A program made the translations under genes and the position numbers. Shown here one piece after another: positions 63,913 through 64,000 of a stretch of DNA of 64,000 bases. Positions within the stretch are counted from its first letter, which is position 1, and every line of letters begins with the position of its first letter. Where the stretch lies: the NCBI RefSeq assembly GCF_007197555.1, contig NZ_CP041614.1, positions 5,262,001 through 5,326,000 of the forward strand, written 5' to 3'. This DNA is from Shewanella psychropiezotolerans (GTDB lineage: Bacteria > Pseudomonadota > Gammaproteobacteria > Enterobacterales > Shewanellaceae). The notes beneath the pieces were generated by a model. The model worked only from the letters and a program-made list of their open reading frames with translations. It was not told the DNA's origin and made no database searches.

Positions 63913-64000
63913 GATATCTATCACCATCAGCGAAGGCAAGAACCGCCAAATTCGTAAGATGACCGCAGCCGCAGGCTTTCCTACCATGAGGTTAGTTCGA
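63913..64000 (+). pseudogene. Tail copy of the pseudouridine synthase gene, cut by window edge
   Basis: 88 bp matching 63664-63751 with two differences (AATTC for AATCC, and GGTT for GGCT). It encodes [17 protein letters not shown] again, but no start codon or upstream domain is present before the window edge. About 40 bp before it are diverged but still alignable (AGAGCCAGAGACCCAAGG against the gene's own AAATAAGAGACCCTAGG). Confidence 0.85.

Noticed and set aside
1..64000. CRISPR arrays, tRNA or rRNA genes
   Set aside because: No regularly spaced direct repeats, cloverleaf-type sequences or ribosomal RNA segments were seen; the repeats present are dispersed palindromes.

Overview
The window comes from a marine gammaproteobacterium, almost certainly Shewanella. 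Three things show this: the gcvTHP-ubiI-ubiH-ygfB block diverging from zapA-6S RNA-ygfA; a heme-uptake locus with the order hugA-hugX-hugZ // tonB-exbB-exbD-hmuT-hmuU-hmuV-hutW; and abundant short palindromic repeats between genes. The species cannot be fixed from the sequence. No tRNA, rRNA operon, CRISPR array or intact prophage was seen.

Layout. 1-4.2 kb: an edge-truncated conserved protein, an HDOD signalling protein and a lipoprotein that joins an alpha/beta hydrolase to a ClpP-like domain. 4.5-10.2 kb is the most accessory-looking part: a single chain with three tandem RidA domains, DUF3297, a dCMP deaminase, an ExoY/CyaA-type nucleotidyl cyclase toxin gene, a transposase relic and three copies of a dispersed repeat. 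10.3-11.7 kb: LysR regulator divergent from a PACE efflux pump. 12.4-21.8 kb: glycine cleavage operon, ubiquinone hydroxylases, ygfB, zapA and 6S RNA, with a partial second copy of the 6S 3' part. 22.5-26.9 kb: YceI/ECF sigma/anti-sigma, ygfA, a periplasmic binding protein and an NlpE-like lipoprotein. 27-36 kb: M9 collagenase, ung, two orphan pilins, DUF3144, LysE exporter and a TonB receptor. 36.6-42.9 kb: a sigma-54 activator, ccoG with a sigma-54 promoter and upstream palindrome, fadD and a lysophospholipase-like hydrolase. 43.1-46.1 kb: a small conserved gene, an IS110/IS1111-type element and a DUF2000/Lrp pair. 46.5-58.9 kb: an ABC exporter and the Fur-controlled heme locus. 58.9-64 kb: DUF2956, a voltage-gated sodium channel, nitroreductase, SRPBCC protein, nagB and an RsuA-type pseudouridine synthase whose 3' part is repeated at the window edge.

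Two patterns run through the whole window. First, ubiH, the sigma-54 activator, hmuV and hutW are each frameshifted. In the first three, adding one G or C to a homopolymer run restores the family sequence at every break; in hutW two such additions would do so. Undercalled homopolymers are a simpler explanation than multiple pseudogenes. Second, three genes (6S RNA, the sigma-54 activator and the pseudouridine synthase) are followed by a diverged second copy of their own 3' end.

The genes most worth following up are the ExoY-like cyclase, the one-chain triple RidA, the hydrolase-ClpP fusion and the sigma-54/palindrome control of ccoG.
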